Assembly (NCBI GenBank): GCA_027025255.1
Contig: JALVRC010000003.1
Location: 1-21,648, forward strand
Length of the DNA stretch: 21,648 bases
Source: Caldifarciminota bacterium
GTDB taxonomy: Bacteria > Hydrothermota > Tepidihabitantia > B3-TA06 > JALVRC01
Direction of reading: 5' to 3'
The notes below the pieces were generated by a model that saw only the letters and a program-made list of their open reading frames with translations, did no database searches and was not told where the DNA came from. This document shows positions 7,824 to 15,137 of this stretch, piece after piece. A program made the position numbers and the translations under genes. The stretch's first letter is position 1; the number at the start of each line of letters is the position of its first letter.

Positions 7824-8366
7824 CTATTTTTTTGGCAAAAAAAGTGCCTGTATAGACATATGCCCACTTCCTTCTAATTTAGGAGCACTTTCCAGTTGAG
7901 CTATATCTGAAACATCCTCTTTTATACGCTCTATAATCTCAATTCCTCGTGATTTATGTAAGATTTCTCTACCACGCAGCATTACTATAACCTTTACACG
8001 ATCCTTTGATGTTAAAAATTTTCGTATTTTCTTTAGTTTTACATTATAGTCGTTATCACCAATTTTTATCGTCATTCTTATCTGTCTCACACTCACCTTG
8101 TGCTGTTTCTTTTTCGCTTCCTGCTGCTTTCTCTTCTTTTCGTATAAGAACCGAGAGAAATCAATAATCTTACATACAGGGGGATCATTATTAGGTGAAA
8201 ACTCCACAAGATCCATTCCCTGTGATTCTGCGAGCCTGATTGCTTCATGAGTGGGTAATATTCCTAACATCTTACCATCACTTCCTATAACTCTCACATA
8301 GTCTGATCTTATATCTCTATTAATATTGTATTGGCTCTTTTTACTAAAACTTTTACCTTTGGCTAT
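7824..8366 (-). CDS. infC: Translation initiation factor IF-3, probable ATA start
   Basis: IF-3 binds the 30S subunit and rejects wrong start codons and initiator mismatches. About 180 residues. The N-domain has NRDIRSDYVRVIGSDGKMLGI and DLVEFSPNNDPPVCKIIDFSRF; the C-domain has VSVRQIRMTIKIGDNDY and FLTSKDRVKVIVMLRGRE. There is no ATG near the expected N-terminus. AGGAGGTGAT (8377-8368) is a full match to the 16S anti-SD, so the open-frame GTG at 8372 lies inside the SD and cannot be the start. The second ATA (8366) is 5 bases after GGAGG and is the best candidate. Rare start codons (ATT in E. coli) are the known basis of IF-3 autoregulation. The SD is made from the last thrS codons (AGG AGG TGA). 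The exact codon is inferred. Confidence 0.93.
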   Translation of the reverse strand: MAKGKSFSKKSQYNINRDIRSDYVRVIGSDGKMLGILPTHEAIRLAESQGMDLVEFSPNNDPPVCKIIDFSRFLYEKKRKQQEAKKKQHKVSVRQIRMTIKIGDNDYNVKLKKIRKFLTSKDRVKVIVMLRGREILHKSRGIEIIERIKEDVSDIAQLESAPKLEGSGHMSIQALFLPKK

Positions 8367-8368
8367 TA

Positions 8369-10285
8369 TCACCTCCTACTATCAATTTCTTTTTTCATAA
8401 GGGAAACAAAATCAGGAATCATCATCTTCCCTTTATCTCCCTCTTGATGCTTTCTAATTGAGATGTTGTCATTTTTCATCTCTTCTTTCCCTATAATCAC
8501 CATATACGGTATTTTTTCTTTCTCTGCTTCTCTAATTTTATAGGAAACCTTGTCTGAACTAAACAGGGTTTTTACACGAAAACCGTTATCTATTAGATAA
8601 AATGCTACAGTCTTCGCATAATTTAAAACCTCATCAGTAATTGAAATCACTGCTATCTGATACGGAGATAACCATACTGGCAAATTACCTCCATAATGTT
8701 CAATAAGACCTCCTATAAATCTCTCCAGTGAACCAAATAAAGCCCTATGTATCATTACAACATGTTTAGAAGTATTGTCCTTATCTGTATAAACAACATT
8801 GAACCTGTGCGGTAAATTAAAATCAAACTGTATTGTTGGTCCCTGCCAATATCTTCCCAGCATATCCTTCAACTTAATATCTATTTTGGGACCATAAAAT
8901 ACCGCTTCTCCTTCTGCTCTATTGTATGAAATTCCCATCTTCTCAAGAACTTCAATAAGAGATGACTCAGCAAGCTCCCATTCCTCATCAGTACCAGCAT
9001 ATTTTTCTTTGTTAACGCTATCACGGACACTCAATTCAACATGAAATTCTCTGTAGCCGAATATGTGCATAAATTTTATTGCCATTTTAACAATCTTCTC
9101 TACTTCTTCCTTAACTTGGTCAGGCCTACAAAAAACATGTGCATCGTCCTGAGTAAAACCACGAACCCTCAACATACCGTGAAGAACACCTGATTTTTCA
9201 TTCCTATATACAGTTCCAAGCTCAGCATACTTTATAGGTAGCTCTTTATAGCTATGCAGATTGCTCTTATAAATAAGTATATGCCCCGGACAATTCATAG
9301 GCTTTATTGCATATTCCTGCTCATCAATACCTGTAAAAAACATATTCTCTTTGTAAAAATCATAATGACCTGATGTCTGCCAGAGTTTTGCTCTTGCAAT
9401 ATGTGGAGTATACACCTGTTGATAACCTTCTTTCAGGTGCTCTTTTAACCAGAATTCCTCAACAATATGCCGTATAATTGCCCCTTTTGGTAGCCAATAT
9501 ATTAAACCAGGACCTGCTTCCTCATAAATCGAATATATACCTAATTTCTTACCCAATACTCTGTGATCTCTTTTTTTAGCCTCTTCTATACCTTTTATAT
9601 ACTCATCTAACATTTCTTTCTTGGGGAAACTGATACCGTAAATCCTTTGAAGCATCTTATTCTTCTCATTACCTCTCCAATAAGCACCTGCCACAGAAAG
9701 AAGTTTGAAATGCTTTATAACACCTGTACTTATAACATGCGGACCTCTACATAAATCAACAAATTCACCCTGTTTGTATAAAGAAACTGTATCCTCTTCT
9801 ATCTCATTTATAATATCAAGCTTGTATACTTCACCTTCAAAAGAAAAATGAGATTGAGCCTTCTCTTTAGGGAGTACCATCCTTTCTATCTTAAGATTCT
9901 GTTTTATAATCTTTTTCATCTCTTTTTCAATACGCTTTAAATCCTCTTCTGTAAAAGGATTCTCAAAATCAATATCATAGTAAAAACCGTTCTCAATTGG
10001 AGGCCCAATGGCCAATTTCGCCTTAGGAAAAATTCTCTTTACTGCCTGAGCCATAATATGAGCGCTGGAATGCCAGAAAATCTCTTTACCTTCTAACCCA
10101 GAAAAACGAACTAATTTAACTTCATCATTCTCTTTCAATACTGTTTCCGGGGATGCAACCTCTCCGTTAATCTTTATAATAATTATTTCCTCGTTTATTT
10201 CTAAGGCATCTTTAAGCTTAGAACCTTCTGGTATTATAATCCAGTCATTTTCAGATGAATAATCACTGTAGAGTTTAATCTTCAT
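8369..10285 (-). CDS. thrS: Threonyl-tRNA synthetase
   Basis: Charges tRNA-Thr; 638 residues, full length. Domain order: N-terminal TGS domain (about 1-60); SAD editing domain with HSSAHIMAQAV and DLCRGPH; class II core with a motif 2 region (TVYRNEKSG, then VRGFTQDDAHVFC), the zinc and active-site region KPMNCPGH, and motif 3 HRALFGSLERFIG; then the anticodon-binding domain from about LPVWLSPYQIAVI to the end. Editing and synthetic signatures appear intact. The frame opens at TTG 10300, but ATG 10285 has GAGG 9 bases upstream and starts the TGS domain. It overlaps the upstream gene by 11 bases, and its last codons supply the infC SD. Confidence 0.97.
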   Translation of the reverse strand: MKIKLYSDYSSENDWIIIPEGSKLKDALEINEEIIIIKINGEVASPETVLKENDEVKLVRFSGLEGKEIFWHSSAHIMAQAVKRIFPKAKLAIGPPIENGFYYDIDFENPFTEEDLKRIEKEMKKIIKQNLKIERMVLPKEKAQSHFSFEGEVYKLDIINEIEEDTVSLYKQGEFVDLCRGPHVISTGVIKHFKLLSVAGAYWRGNEKNKMLQRIYGISFPKKEMLDEYIKGIEEAKKRDHRVLGKKLGIYSIYEEAGPGLIYWLPKGAIIRHIVEEFWLKEHLKEGYQQVYTPHIARAKLWQTSGHYDFYKENMFFTGIDEQEYAIKPMNCPGHILIYKSNLHSYKELPIKYAELGTVYRNEKSGVLHGMLRVRGFTQDDAHVFCRPDQVKEEVEKIVKMAIKFMHIFGYREFHVELSVRDSVNKEKYAGTDEEWELAESSLIEVLEKMGISYNRAEGEAVFYGPKIDIKLKDMLGRYWQGPTIQFDFNLPHRFNVVYTDKDNTSKHVVMIHRALFGSLERFIGGLIEHYGGNLPVWLSPYQIAVISITDEVLNYAKTVAFYLIDNGFRVKTLFSSDKVSYKIREAEKEKIPYMVIIGKEEMKNDNISIRKHQEGDKGKMMIPDFVSLMKKEIDSRR

Positions 10286-11114
10286 TAGACTTATCCTCAA
10301 CTACTATAAGCTTTTTAACGCTAAGCTCACTCTTATATTTAAAAACAGAAAAATATATGCCGTTTTTTAAATTATAATCTTTAAAATCCGCATATTTCCC
10401 ATTGTATACCAGACGACCATTTATATCAAAAACCTTTACAACAGAACTATTCCTTATTAACCCCTTATCTACAATACCATGATGAGATTGAAAATCAGCA
10501 TACATACGTGGTTTTAATTCATATCCCTCCCAATAGGGACTACTCCTGTCATATTGAGAAACAACACCGATTATATCCACACTCCCCTGAGGGATTTCTT
10601 TACCTATGATATCAGTATCCTTATCAATATATATTAGAGCAGTATCTCCGTTCTTATCCTCTATTGTGTAATTGTATACGGAATCTTTAAAAATACCTTC
10701 TTCTTTTATCGTTACATTTCTAATAACAACCAATTTACTCTCATATAGCTCTGTATATCCGTCCCTTTCAGATAAATCATTAACAGTAATCTCCTCAGGG
10801 TCTGGAGGTGTTAAATTCTCAAGGACATTTACTGTAATGCTCGTTAACTCAGTAAGCCCGTTGTATAGAGTAACCTTACCTGAAATGATAACAGAATCAC
10901 CAATATTCAGGCTTGATACCTTATCATCATATAAAGCTACACCAAAACTACTATCCTGTATAGTAGCAGGTCCCCTATCTCCAAACTGTACAGAAGCTGT
11001 TATAATTCCTGTAATTTCTACAAGCTCACCCTCTTTAAGAGGTTTACCAGTAGCATCATTTTCTCTTATATCAGCAATAGGAATAATGTTTAATAATGAC
11101 AAAATAATCCACAT
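10275..11114 (-). CDS. Exported protein with two OB-fold-like domains and a C-terminal sorting domain
   Basis: 279 residues. A short hydrophobic leader (residues 1-12) is followed by two beta-rich segments with the OB-fold pattern seen in secreted nucleic-acid-binding-like domains: first EGELVEITGIITASVQF ... GPATIQDSS, second KLVVIRNVTIKEEG ... YTIEDKNGDTALIYID. The last 60 residues (VVKVFDINGRLVYNGKYADF, later NLKNGIYFSVF, ending SVKKLIVVE) are a typical type IX/Por-type C-terminal sorting domain, implying outer-membrane translocation and surface attachment. ATG 11114 has AGGAGG 4 bases upstream, and the gene begins 8 bases after its neighbour. Why it precedes thrS in one operon is unknown; the ligand is unknown. 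Confidence 0.83.
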   Translation of the reverse strand: MWIILSLLNIIPIADIRENDATGKPLKEGELVEITGIITASVQFGDRGPATIQDSSFGVALYDDKVSSLNIGDSVIISGKVTLYNGLTELTSITVNVLENLTPPDPEEITVNDLSERDGYTELYESKLVVIRNVTIKEEGIFKDSVYNYTIEDKNGDTALIYIDKDTDIIGKEIPQGSVDIIGVVSQYDRSSPYWEGYELKPRMYADFQSHHGIVDKGLIRNSSVVKVFDINGRLVYNGKYADFKDYNLKNGIYFSVFKYKSELSVKKLIVVEDKSNED

Positions 11115-11122
11115 AAAACCTC

Positions 11123-11830
11123 CTATTCCACCAACTCAAGAGTGGTTGTTTTAAGTACTTTTGTAGAAAAAGTATCTTTATCAATAATACCTTTTCTTAT
11201 CATTATCCCCTTTATATTGGAAGAAAGAACTATTTTCCTATCAACAGAATACTTCACTGTATTACTATCTATACTTATGGTATTTGTTCTCAATTCTCTT
11301 CCATTCATAAGATTTGTAGAAACTATACTTGTACTGTCTATCTTTAATATTAAAGCCATCTTCTCACCAAATTCTGTATATAATTTTTTTATAATAATTC
11401 TCTCGTTATGAAAATTCAAACTATCGCCTTCATTGCGTTTAAATTCTTTTCCTTCTTCTTTTAAAGAGCTATCAGGCAAAAAATTATAGTATGAGGAGTA
11501 AAAATCCACAAGTATATTCTTACTCACCTTTTCAGGATAAAATAGCTTATTTATAAATACGCCCTTAATAGGTTTATTCTTCAAAGAATCAAGTGCATGA
11601 ATTTTAGTCCAGCCTCTACCGTTGTTAATCAGAAAATCAACAGATTTAGTCACAAAATCAACAATTAAAGTGTCTAAAGAAACACGTTTAATATTGTAAA
11701 TAAAATGAAGTTTTAAATCCATCTTATTAACCACATTACTCATCCCGATACTACTCGCACCATTAACATTCATATGAGCAAGATACTCAAATTGACCTGA
11801 ATTTAGCAAAAAAAGTATAAGATTAATCAT
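11123..11830 (-). CDS. Unknown exported protein, first gene of the long operon, probably leaderless
   Basis: 235 residues, no family recognised. A short hydrophobic N-terminus (MINLILFLLNSG) without basic residues could be a signal sequence; the rest alternates beta-strand-like segments rich in Ser, Thr, Asn and Lys with no cysteine motif, suggesting a periplasmic beta protein. There is no Shine-Dalgarno sequence before the ATG. Instead TATAAT ends 5 bases before it (11841-11836) with TTGACA at 11863-11858, so transcription should start at the ATG itself. It is followed 8 bases later by the sorting-domain protein. The reading frame is long and uninterrupted, and its position as operon leader supports a real gene. 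Confidence 0.75.
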   Translation of the reverse strand: MINLILFLLNSGQFEYLAHMNVNGASSIGMSNVVNKMDLKLHFIYNIKRVSLDTLIVDFVTKSVDFLINNGRGWTKIHALDSLKNKPIKGVFINKLFYPEKVSKNILVDFYSSYYNFLPDSSLKEEGKEFKRNEGDSLNFHNERIIIKKLYTEFGEKMALILKIDSTSIVSTNLMNGRELRTNTISIDSNTVKYSVDRKIVLSSNIKGIMIRKGIIDKDTFSTKVLKTTTLELVE

Positions 11831-11835
11831 GATAA

Positions 11836-11863
11836 ATTATATACATAAAAGGGAAGTTGTCAA
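11836..11863 (-). promoter_or_regulatory. Consensus promoter TTGACA-N16-TATAAT with leaderless start
   Basis: Perfect -35 (11863-11858) and -10 (11841-11836) hexamers with a 16-base spacer. The -10 is 5 bases from the ATG at 11830, so the predicted transcript begins at or beside the start codon. The -35 begins 4 bases after the hslU stop, so the promoter fills the whole 37-base gap. Its spacer end and -10 (CTTTTATGTATATAAT) are nearly identical to those of the sufC promoter (CTTTTATGTGTATAAT). It likely drives the run down to the aldehyde dehydrogenase. Confidence 0.8.
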
Positions 11864-11867
11864 GTCT

Positions 11868-13214
11868 TTAAAGTATATAATCACTTAAATCCTTATTTTC
11901 TATAAGCTCAGATAAACGTTTATCAACAAAATCCGCATCTATATTAATTTCATCATATATTTCATCCGGGACCTTAAAAAGATAATCCTCCATTAAATAG
12001 TTTACAACACTCTGTAACCTTCTCGCTCCGATATTCTCTTTCTCTTCGTTAACCTTATAAGCAATATCTGCTATCTTCTTTATTGCATCCTCTGTAAATA
12101 CGACCTTTACTCCTTCTACCTTGAATAATTCCTGTATCTGCTTTACTATAGCATTATCAGGTTCTACAAGGATTCTTTCAAAATCTTCTGCTTTTAAAGG
12201 ATCAAGTTCAACTCTAATAGGAAATCTTCCCTGTAATTCAGGAATCAAATCTGAAGGACGTGACATATGAAATGCGCCTGCCCCAATAAATAATATATGA
12301 TCAGTTTTTATAAGCCCGTATTTTGTTACTACCTGTGTACCTTCAATAATGGGTAAAAGATCTCTCTGCACTCCTTCTCTTGAGACATCCGGGCCATGAG
12401 TTCTTGAAGATGCTATTTTATCTATTTCATCAATAAATATAATACCCTTTTCCTCTGTCCTATATTTCGCTTCTGCAACCACATCATCCATATTTATAAG
12501 TTTCTCCATTTCTTCGTCAGTTAAAAGCCCCATTGCTTCTTTAACCTTTAATCTACGCGTTTTCTTACCCGGATTAAGAGTTCTATTTAACATATCCTGT
12601 AAATCAAACATCATTTCTTCCGGAGAGGTATTTGCTATAAACTCCATTCCTATTGGAACAGCCCTTGATTGGGGAGTCTCAGGCTTAATCTCAATCTCCT
12701 CCTCATCTAATTCACCTGACAATAACTTTGACTGGATACGCGACTCTTCCTCTTTGACTTTTTCCTGTGGAGGTTTAAACTTGGATAATAGGTATTTTAC
12801 AAGTCTTTTTAAAGCCCTTTTCCTCGCCTTACCCCTGATACGTTCTTTAAATTCTTCTTTAACCATATTCACCCCAACCTCAATTAAGGCTCTAATCATA
12901 TACTCAACATCCTTACCCACATAACCTACCTCTGTAAAACGGCTTGCTTCAACCTTTACAAAAGGAGCACTGGATAAATGAGCTATTCTACGCGCTATTT
13001 CAGTCTTACCTACACCAGTAGGTCCAATCATTAAAATATTATTTGGAGAAATCTCTCTTTTAATATCCCCCTTAACCCTTATCCTGCGCCATCTATTCCT
13101 TATGGCAATTGCTACGGCCCTTTTCGCATTGTACTGACCTATAATGTAACGATCAAGTGCACGTACAATATTTAAAGGGGTTAATTTATCTTCTTTTAAC
13201 CTTGAAAAATCCAT
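11868..13214 (-). CDS. hslU: HslU (ClpY) AAA+ unfoldase, ATPase subunit of the HslUV protease
   Basis: 448 residues, full length. ATP-driven unfoldase that feeds substrates into the HslV peptidase. Seen: LTPLNIVRALDRYIIGQYNAKRAVAIAIRNRWRR N-terminus; Walker A GPTGVGKTE; pore loop GYVGKDVE; a charged intermediate domain at about 110-225; Walker B IIFIDEIDK; sensor region GAFHMSRPSDLIPELQGRFPI; sensor 2 GARRLQ; and the C-terminal tail LSDYIL, which in the family docks into HslV. The tail is retained, so an HslV partner probably exists elsewhere; none adjoins this gene, unlike the usual hslVU order. The ATG is 5 bases after a TATAAT box with no SD, so translation is probably leaderless. Confidence 0.96.
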   Translation of the reverse strand: MDFSRLKEDKLTPLNIVRALDRYIIGQYNAKRAVAIAIRNRWRRIRVKGDIKREISPNNILMIGPTGVGKTEIARRIAHLSSAPFVKVEASRFTEVGYVGKDVEYMIRALIEVGVNMVKEEFKERIRGKARKRALKRLVKYLLSKFKPPQEKVKEEESRIQSKLLSGELDEEEIEIKPETPQSRAVPIGMEFIANTSPEEMMFDLQDMLNRTLNPGKKTRRLKVKEAMGLLTDEEMEKLINMDDVVAEAKYRTEEKGIIFIDEIDKIASSRTHGPDVSREGVQRDLLPIIEGTQVVTKYGLIKTDHILFIGAGAFHMSRPSDLIPELQGRFPIRVELDPLKAEDFERILVEPDNAIVKQIQELFKVEGVKVVFTEDAIKKIADIAYKVNEEKENIGARRLQSVVNYLMEDYLFKVPDEIYDEINIDADFVDKRLSELIENKDLSDYIL

Positions 13215-13219
13215 GTGAT

Positions 13220-13247
13220 ATTATATATAAAAATAAAGTAAAGTCAA
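13220..13247 (-). promoter_or_regulatory. hslU promoter, TTGACT-N16-TATAAT, leaderless start
   Basis: A -35 TTGACT (13247-13242) and perfect -10 TATAAT (13225-13220) with a 16-base AT spacer. ATG 13214 follows the -10 by 5 bases (ATCAC), and no SD is present, so the start of transcription is expected at the start codon. Confidence 0.75.
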
Positions 13248-13301
13248 GGAAATAAGCCTGATAAAAAGGAGAAGAATACTACAAGATTTCTGATGATTTA
13301 G

Positions 13302-13319
13302 TATGTTAACGTTACCATA
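13302..13319. promoter_or_regulatory. Operator-like near-palindrome upstream of hslU
   Basis: TATGTTAACGTTACCATA matches its own reverse complement at 16 of 18 positions. Its centre is about 97 bases upstream of the predicted hslU transcription start, in an otherwise featureless gap (13248-13387) that shows no clear terminator for the preceding operon. A binding site for a dimeric regulator is inferred. Confidence 0.3.
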
Positions 13320-13387
13320 ACCTACTTTAAAGCTTTATTATTACTATAATTCTCTGTTTTAAACCCTGAAGCTATTTCGTTTAAACC

Positions 13388-14011
13388 TTAATACATCATG
13401 TTAATACCCACTCCAAACGACTCTTCTCCATAAAAAAATCTTATAAACATAAAAGACCATCTTATGGAAACTGCGGAGTATAGTTGGTTTGTACCAAACC
13501 ATTCGAGCCCTGCTTGAATCCTGTCAAAAAAATACGCATTTGCATACAAAGAATATGAGAATCTATAGCCTGACATGTCAAAAGGCTTTAAATAAATGTC
13601 TTCTAAATATAGGCTCACCCCGGCATTGAAAAAATGCCTGTCATACATATAACCTGCAAAGCTGCCCATCTTAAGCTGTTTTTCCTTATTAAGAGAAAGC
13701 ATTGGTCCAGCTGAGAAAAAGCCGTATGTTGATTTAATTATGCTTCGTCTGTAACCCAACTCTACCCTATCGTTTCTTAGAAAAACACTGTCTTCATGAT
13801 TATGGTACATGTTAAATCTTAAAAAAAGCTCATTGGACCCGTCAGAAGACATCCTTAGTTTTACAGGGACTACATCTGAACTATCCTTTAACCACATATA
13901 TACCTCAAATGTGATTGTTCTTATAGGAAGGCAGGAACCTGAGAGTGAAAACATTGGTTGAACAGGAAAATAATAATCAAATAGCTGCATAAAGAGGACT
14001 ATTGCCACCAT
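13388..14011 (-). CDS. Unknown exported or outer-membrane beta-rich protein
   Basis: 207 residues, no family recognised. After a weak hydrophobic leader the sequence alternates polar and aromatic residues in strand-length steps (for example VELGYRRSIIK, FFNAGVSLYLED, YRFSYSLYANAYF, IQAGLEWFG, LYSAVSIRWSFMF) and ends near FGVGINMMY. This pattern is typical of a small outer-membrane beta-barrel; that is inference. The ATG (14011) or GTG (14008) follows GAGGAGG very closely, and the gene overlaps its upstream neighbour by 13 bases, so it is probably the last gene of the suf operon. Confidence 0.68.
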   Translation of the reverse strand: MVAIVLFMQLFDYYFPVQPMFSLSGSCLPIRTITFEVYMWLKDSSDVVPVKLRMSSDGSNELFLRFNMYHNHEDSVFLRNDRVELGYRRSIIKSTYGFFSAGPMLSLNKEKQLKMGSFAGYMYDRHFFNAGVSLYLEDIYLKPFDMSGYRFSYSLYANAYFFDRIQAGLEWFGTNQLYSAVSIRWSFMFIRFFYGEESFGVGINMMY

Positions 14012-14646
14012 GCCTCCTCTGATTTTATTATCATACCGTTTGACGTTGCAATAAGCTCATAGGCTCTTCCAACCATACATTTTATTGATACAGCATCTCC
14101 ATGCATTGTTCGTATACCAACCTTTCTCGCCTCATCCGGATTATTAGCATAATACCAGAAACGTTTCAAAACTAATTTATAATCCTTTTCTGCAAGTTCT
14201 TTATCTGAAAGTGTATAAAATGCCTGAGGTATTCCATCCTCATCCAGATTAACAAGATTATATCCGTCCTTAGGAGATACCTTCTGTGAAAAAATACGTG
14301 TTGGAAAAATAAACGTTTTTTTATCGCCTTTTTCAACAAGGGGATATTCAAAAAGGATTGTTAAAGCATCAAAGTATAAAACTTTACCCTGAATTCTTAT
14401 ATGTTCAAAGCTCTGCTTCTTTTTCCCATCCATATCAACAAGTACGTATGTAATAGTTGTATACGTATCATTCTGCTCTTCCACAGCCACCTTTGCAACA
14501 GGATATTCTTCCTTTAGGTGTTTGATAACCCTTTTTAAAAGCTTTATCTCACGTTGGTGAGACCAATACCCGTATCCAAAATATACACCAATACCTATTG
14601 CAACGGGCAAAACAAAGAAAATAAGTATATATTTAACTACCTTCAT
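13999..14646 (-). CDS. Unknown membrane-anchored protein
   Basis: 215 residues, no family recognised. One N-terminal membrane segment (residues about 5-27, KYILIFFVLPVAIGIGVYFGYGYW) with Lys at the start predicts an inner-membrane anchor with the remainder outside the cytoplasm. The rest is a mixed alpha/beta domain containing DMDGKKKQSFEHIRIQGK and a segment DEARKVGIRTMHGDAVSIKCMVGRAYELIATSNGMIIK. The ATG has AAGGAAG upstream, overlaps leuD by 14 bases, and overlaps the next gene at the other end, so the pair is likely translated together. Confidence 0.72.
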   Translation of the reverse strand: MKVVKYILIFFVLPVAIGIGVYFGYGYWSHQREIKLLKRVIKHLKEEYPVAKVAVEEQNDTYTTITYVLVDMDGKKKQSFEHIRIQGKVLYFDALTILFEYPLVEKGDKKTFIFPTRIFSQKVSPKDGYNLVNLDEDGIPQAFYTLSDKELAEKDYKLVLKRFWYYANNPDEARKVGIRTMHGDAVSIKCMVGRAYELIATSNGMIIKSEEAWWQ

Positions 14647-15130
14647 GTAACTTCCTTTTTACAAGGTTTAAAAGCCCTCCGGCTTCTATTATATCCATTA
14701 GATGTGCAGGATAGGGAGAAAAGGGAAATACCTTTCCATTCACCTTTATTATACCATTTTCAGTATCTATTTCAACCAAATCATTCTTTTCCGCTATATC
14801 ATAAACGTCTTTTTGAATTATTACAAGTAAACCATTATTTATAGCATTTCTAAAGAAGATTCTTGAGAAAGATTTAGCTATTATCGCACCAATACCGCAG
14901 GCAACAAGGGATGTTGCTGCCTGTTCACGCGAAGAACCCATGCCAAAATTCTTACCAGCAACAATAACATCGCCCTTTCTTACCTCTTTGGAAAACAAAG
15001 GGTCAAGATCTTCAAGCGCATGAGTTGCAAGCTCCTCAGAGCTCATTGATACATAGGTATATCTTCCGGGAAATATGACATCTGTGTTTATATCATCGCC
15101 ATACTTAAATATATGACCTTTAATCTGCAT
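14633..15130 (-). CDS. Aconitase/3-isopropylmalate dehydratase-type small subunit
   Basis: 165 residues, LeuD/AcnA swivel subunit. It pairs with the large subunit encoded just upstream to isomerise a hydroxy acid (isopropylmalate, citrate or homocitrate). Seen: GDDINTDVIFPGRYTYVSMS at the N-terminus, and the active-site loop GKNFGMGSSREQAATSLVACGIGAIIAKSFSRIFFRNA. The substrate-specificity loop after PGR reads YTYV, which does not let me decide between isopropylmalate isomerase, aconitase and homoaconitase. AGGAGG precedes the ATG by 4 bases, and the gap from the large-subunit stop is 7 bases. The citrate-synthase-like neighbour favours a citrate-type substrate. Confidence 0.88.
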   Translation of the reverse strand: MQIKGHIFKYGDDINTDVIFPGRYTYVSMSSEELATHALEDLDPLFSKEVRKGDVIVAGKNFGMGSSREQAATSLVACGIGAIIAKSFSRIFFRNAINNGLLVIIQKDVYDIAEKNDLVEIDTENGIIKVNGKVFPFSPYPAHLMDIIEAGGLLNLVKRKLHEGS

Positions 15131-15137
15131 AAGCCTC

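Noticed and set aside
7595..7867. Longer rpmI start at 7867
   Set aside because: The extension overlaps infC and is not L35-like; ATG 7798 has a perfect SD.
8370..8372. GTG at 8372 as infC start
   Set aside because: Its first base is the last G of the AGGAGG, so the SD cannot serve it.
10286..10300. TTG 10300 as thrS start
   Set aside because: It overlaps the GAGG that serves the ATG at 10285; the TGS domain begins at that ATG.
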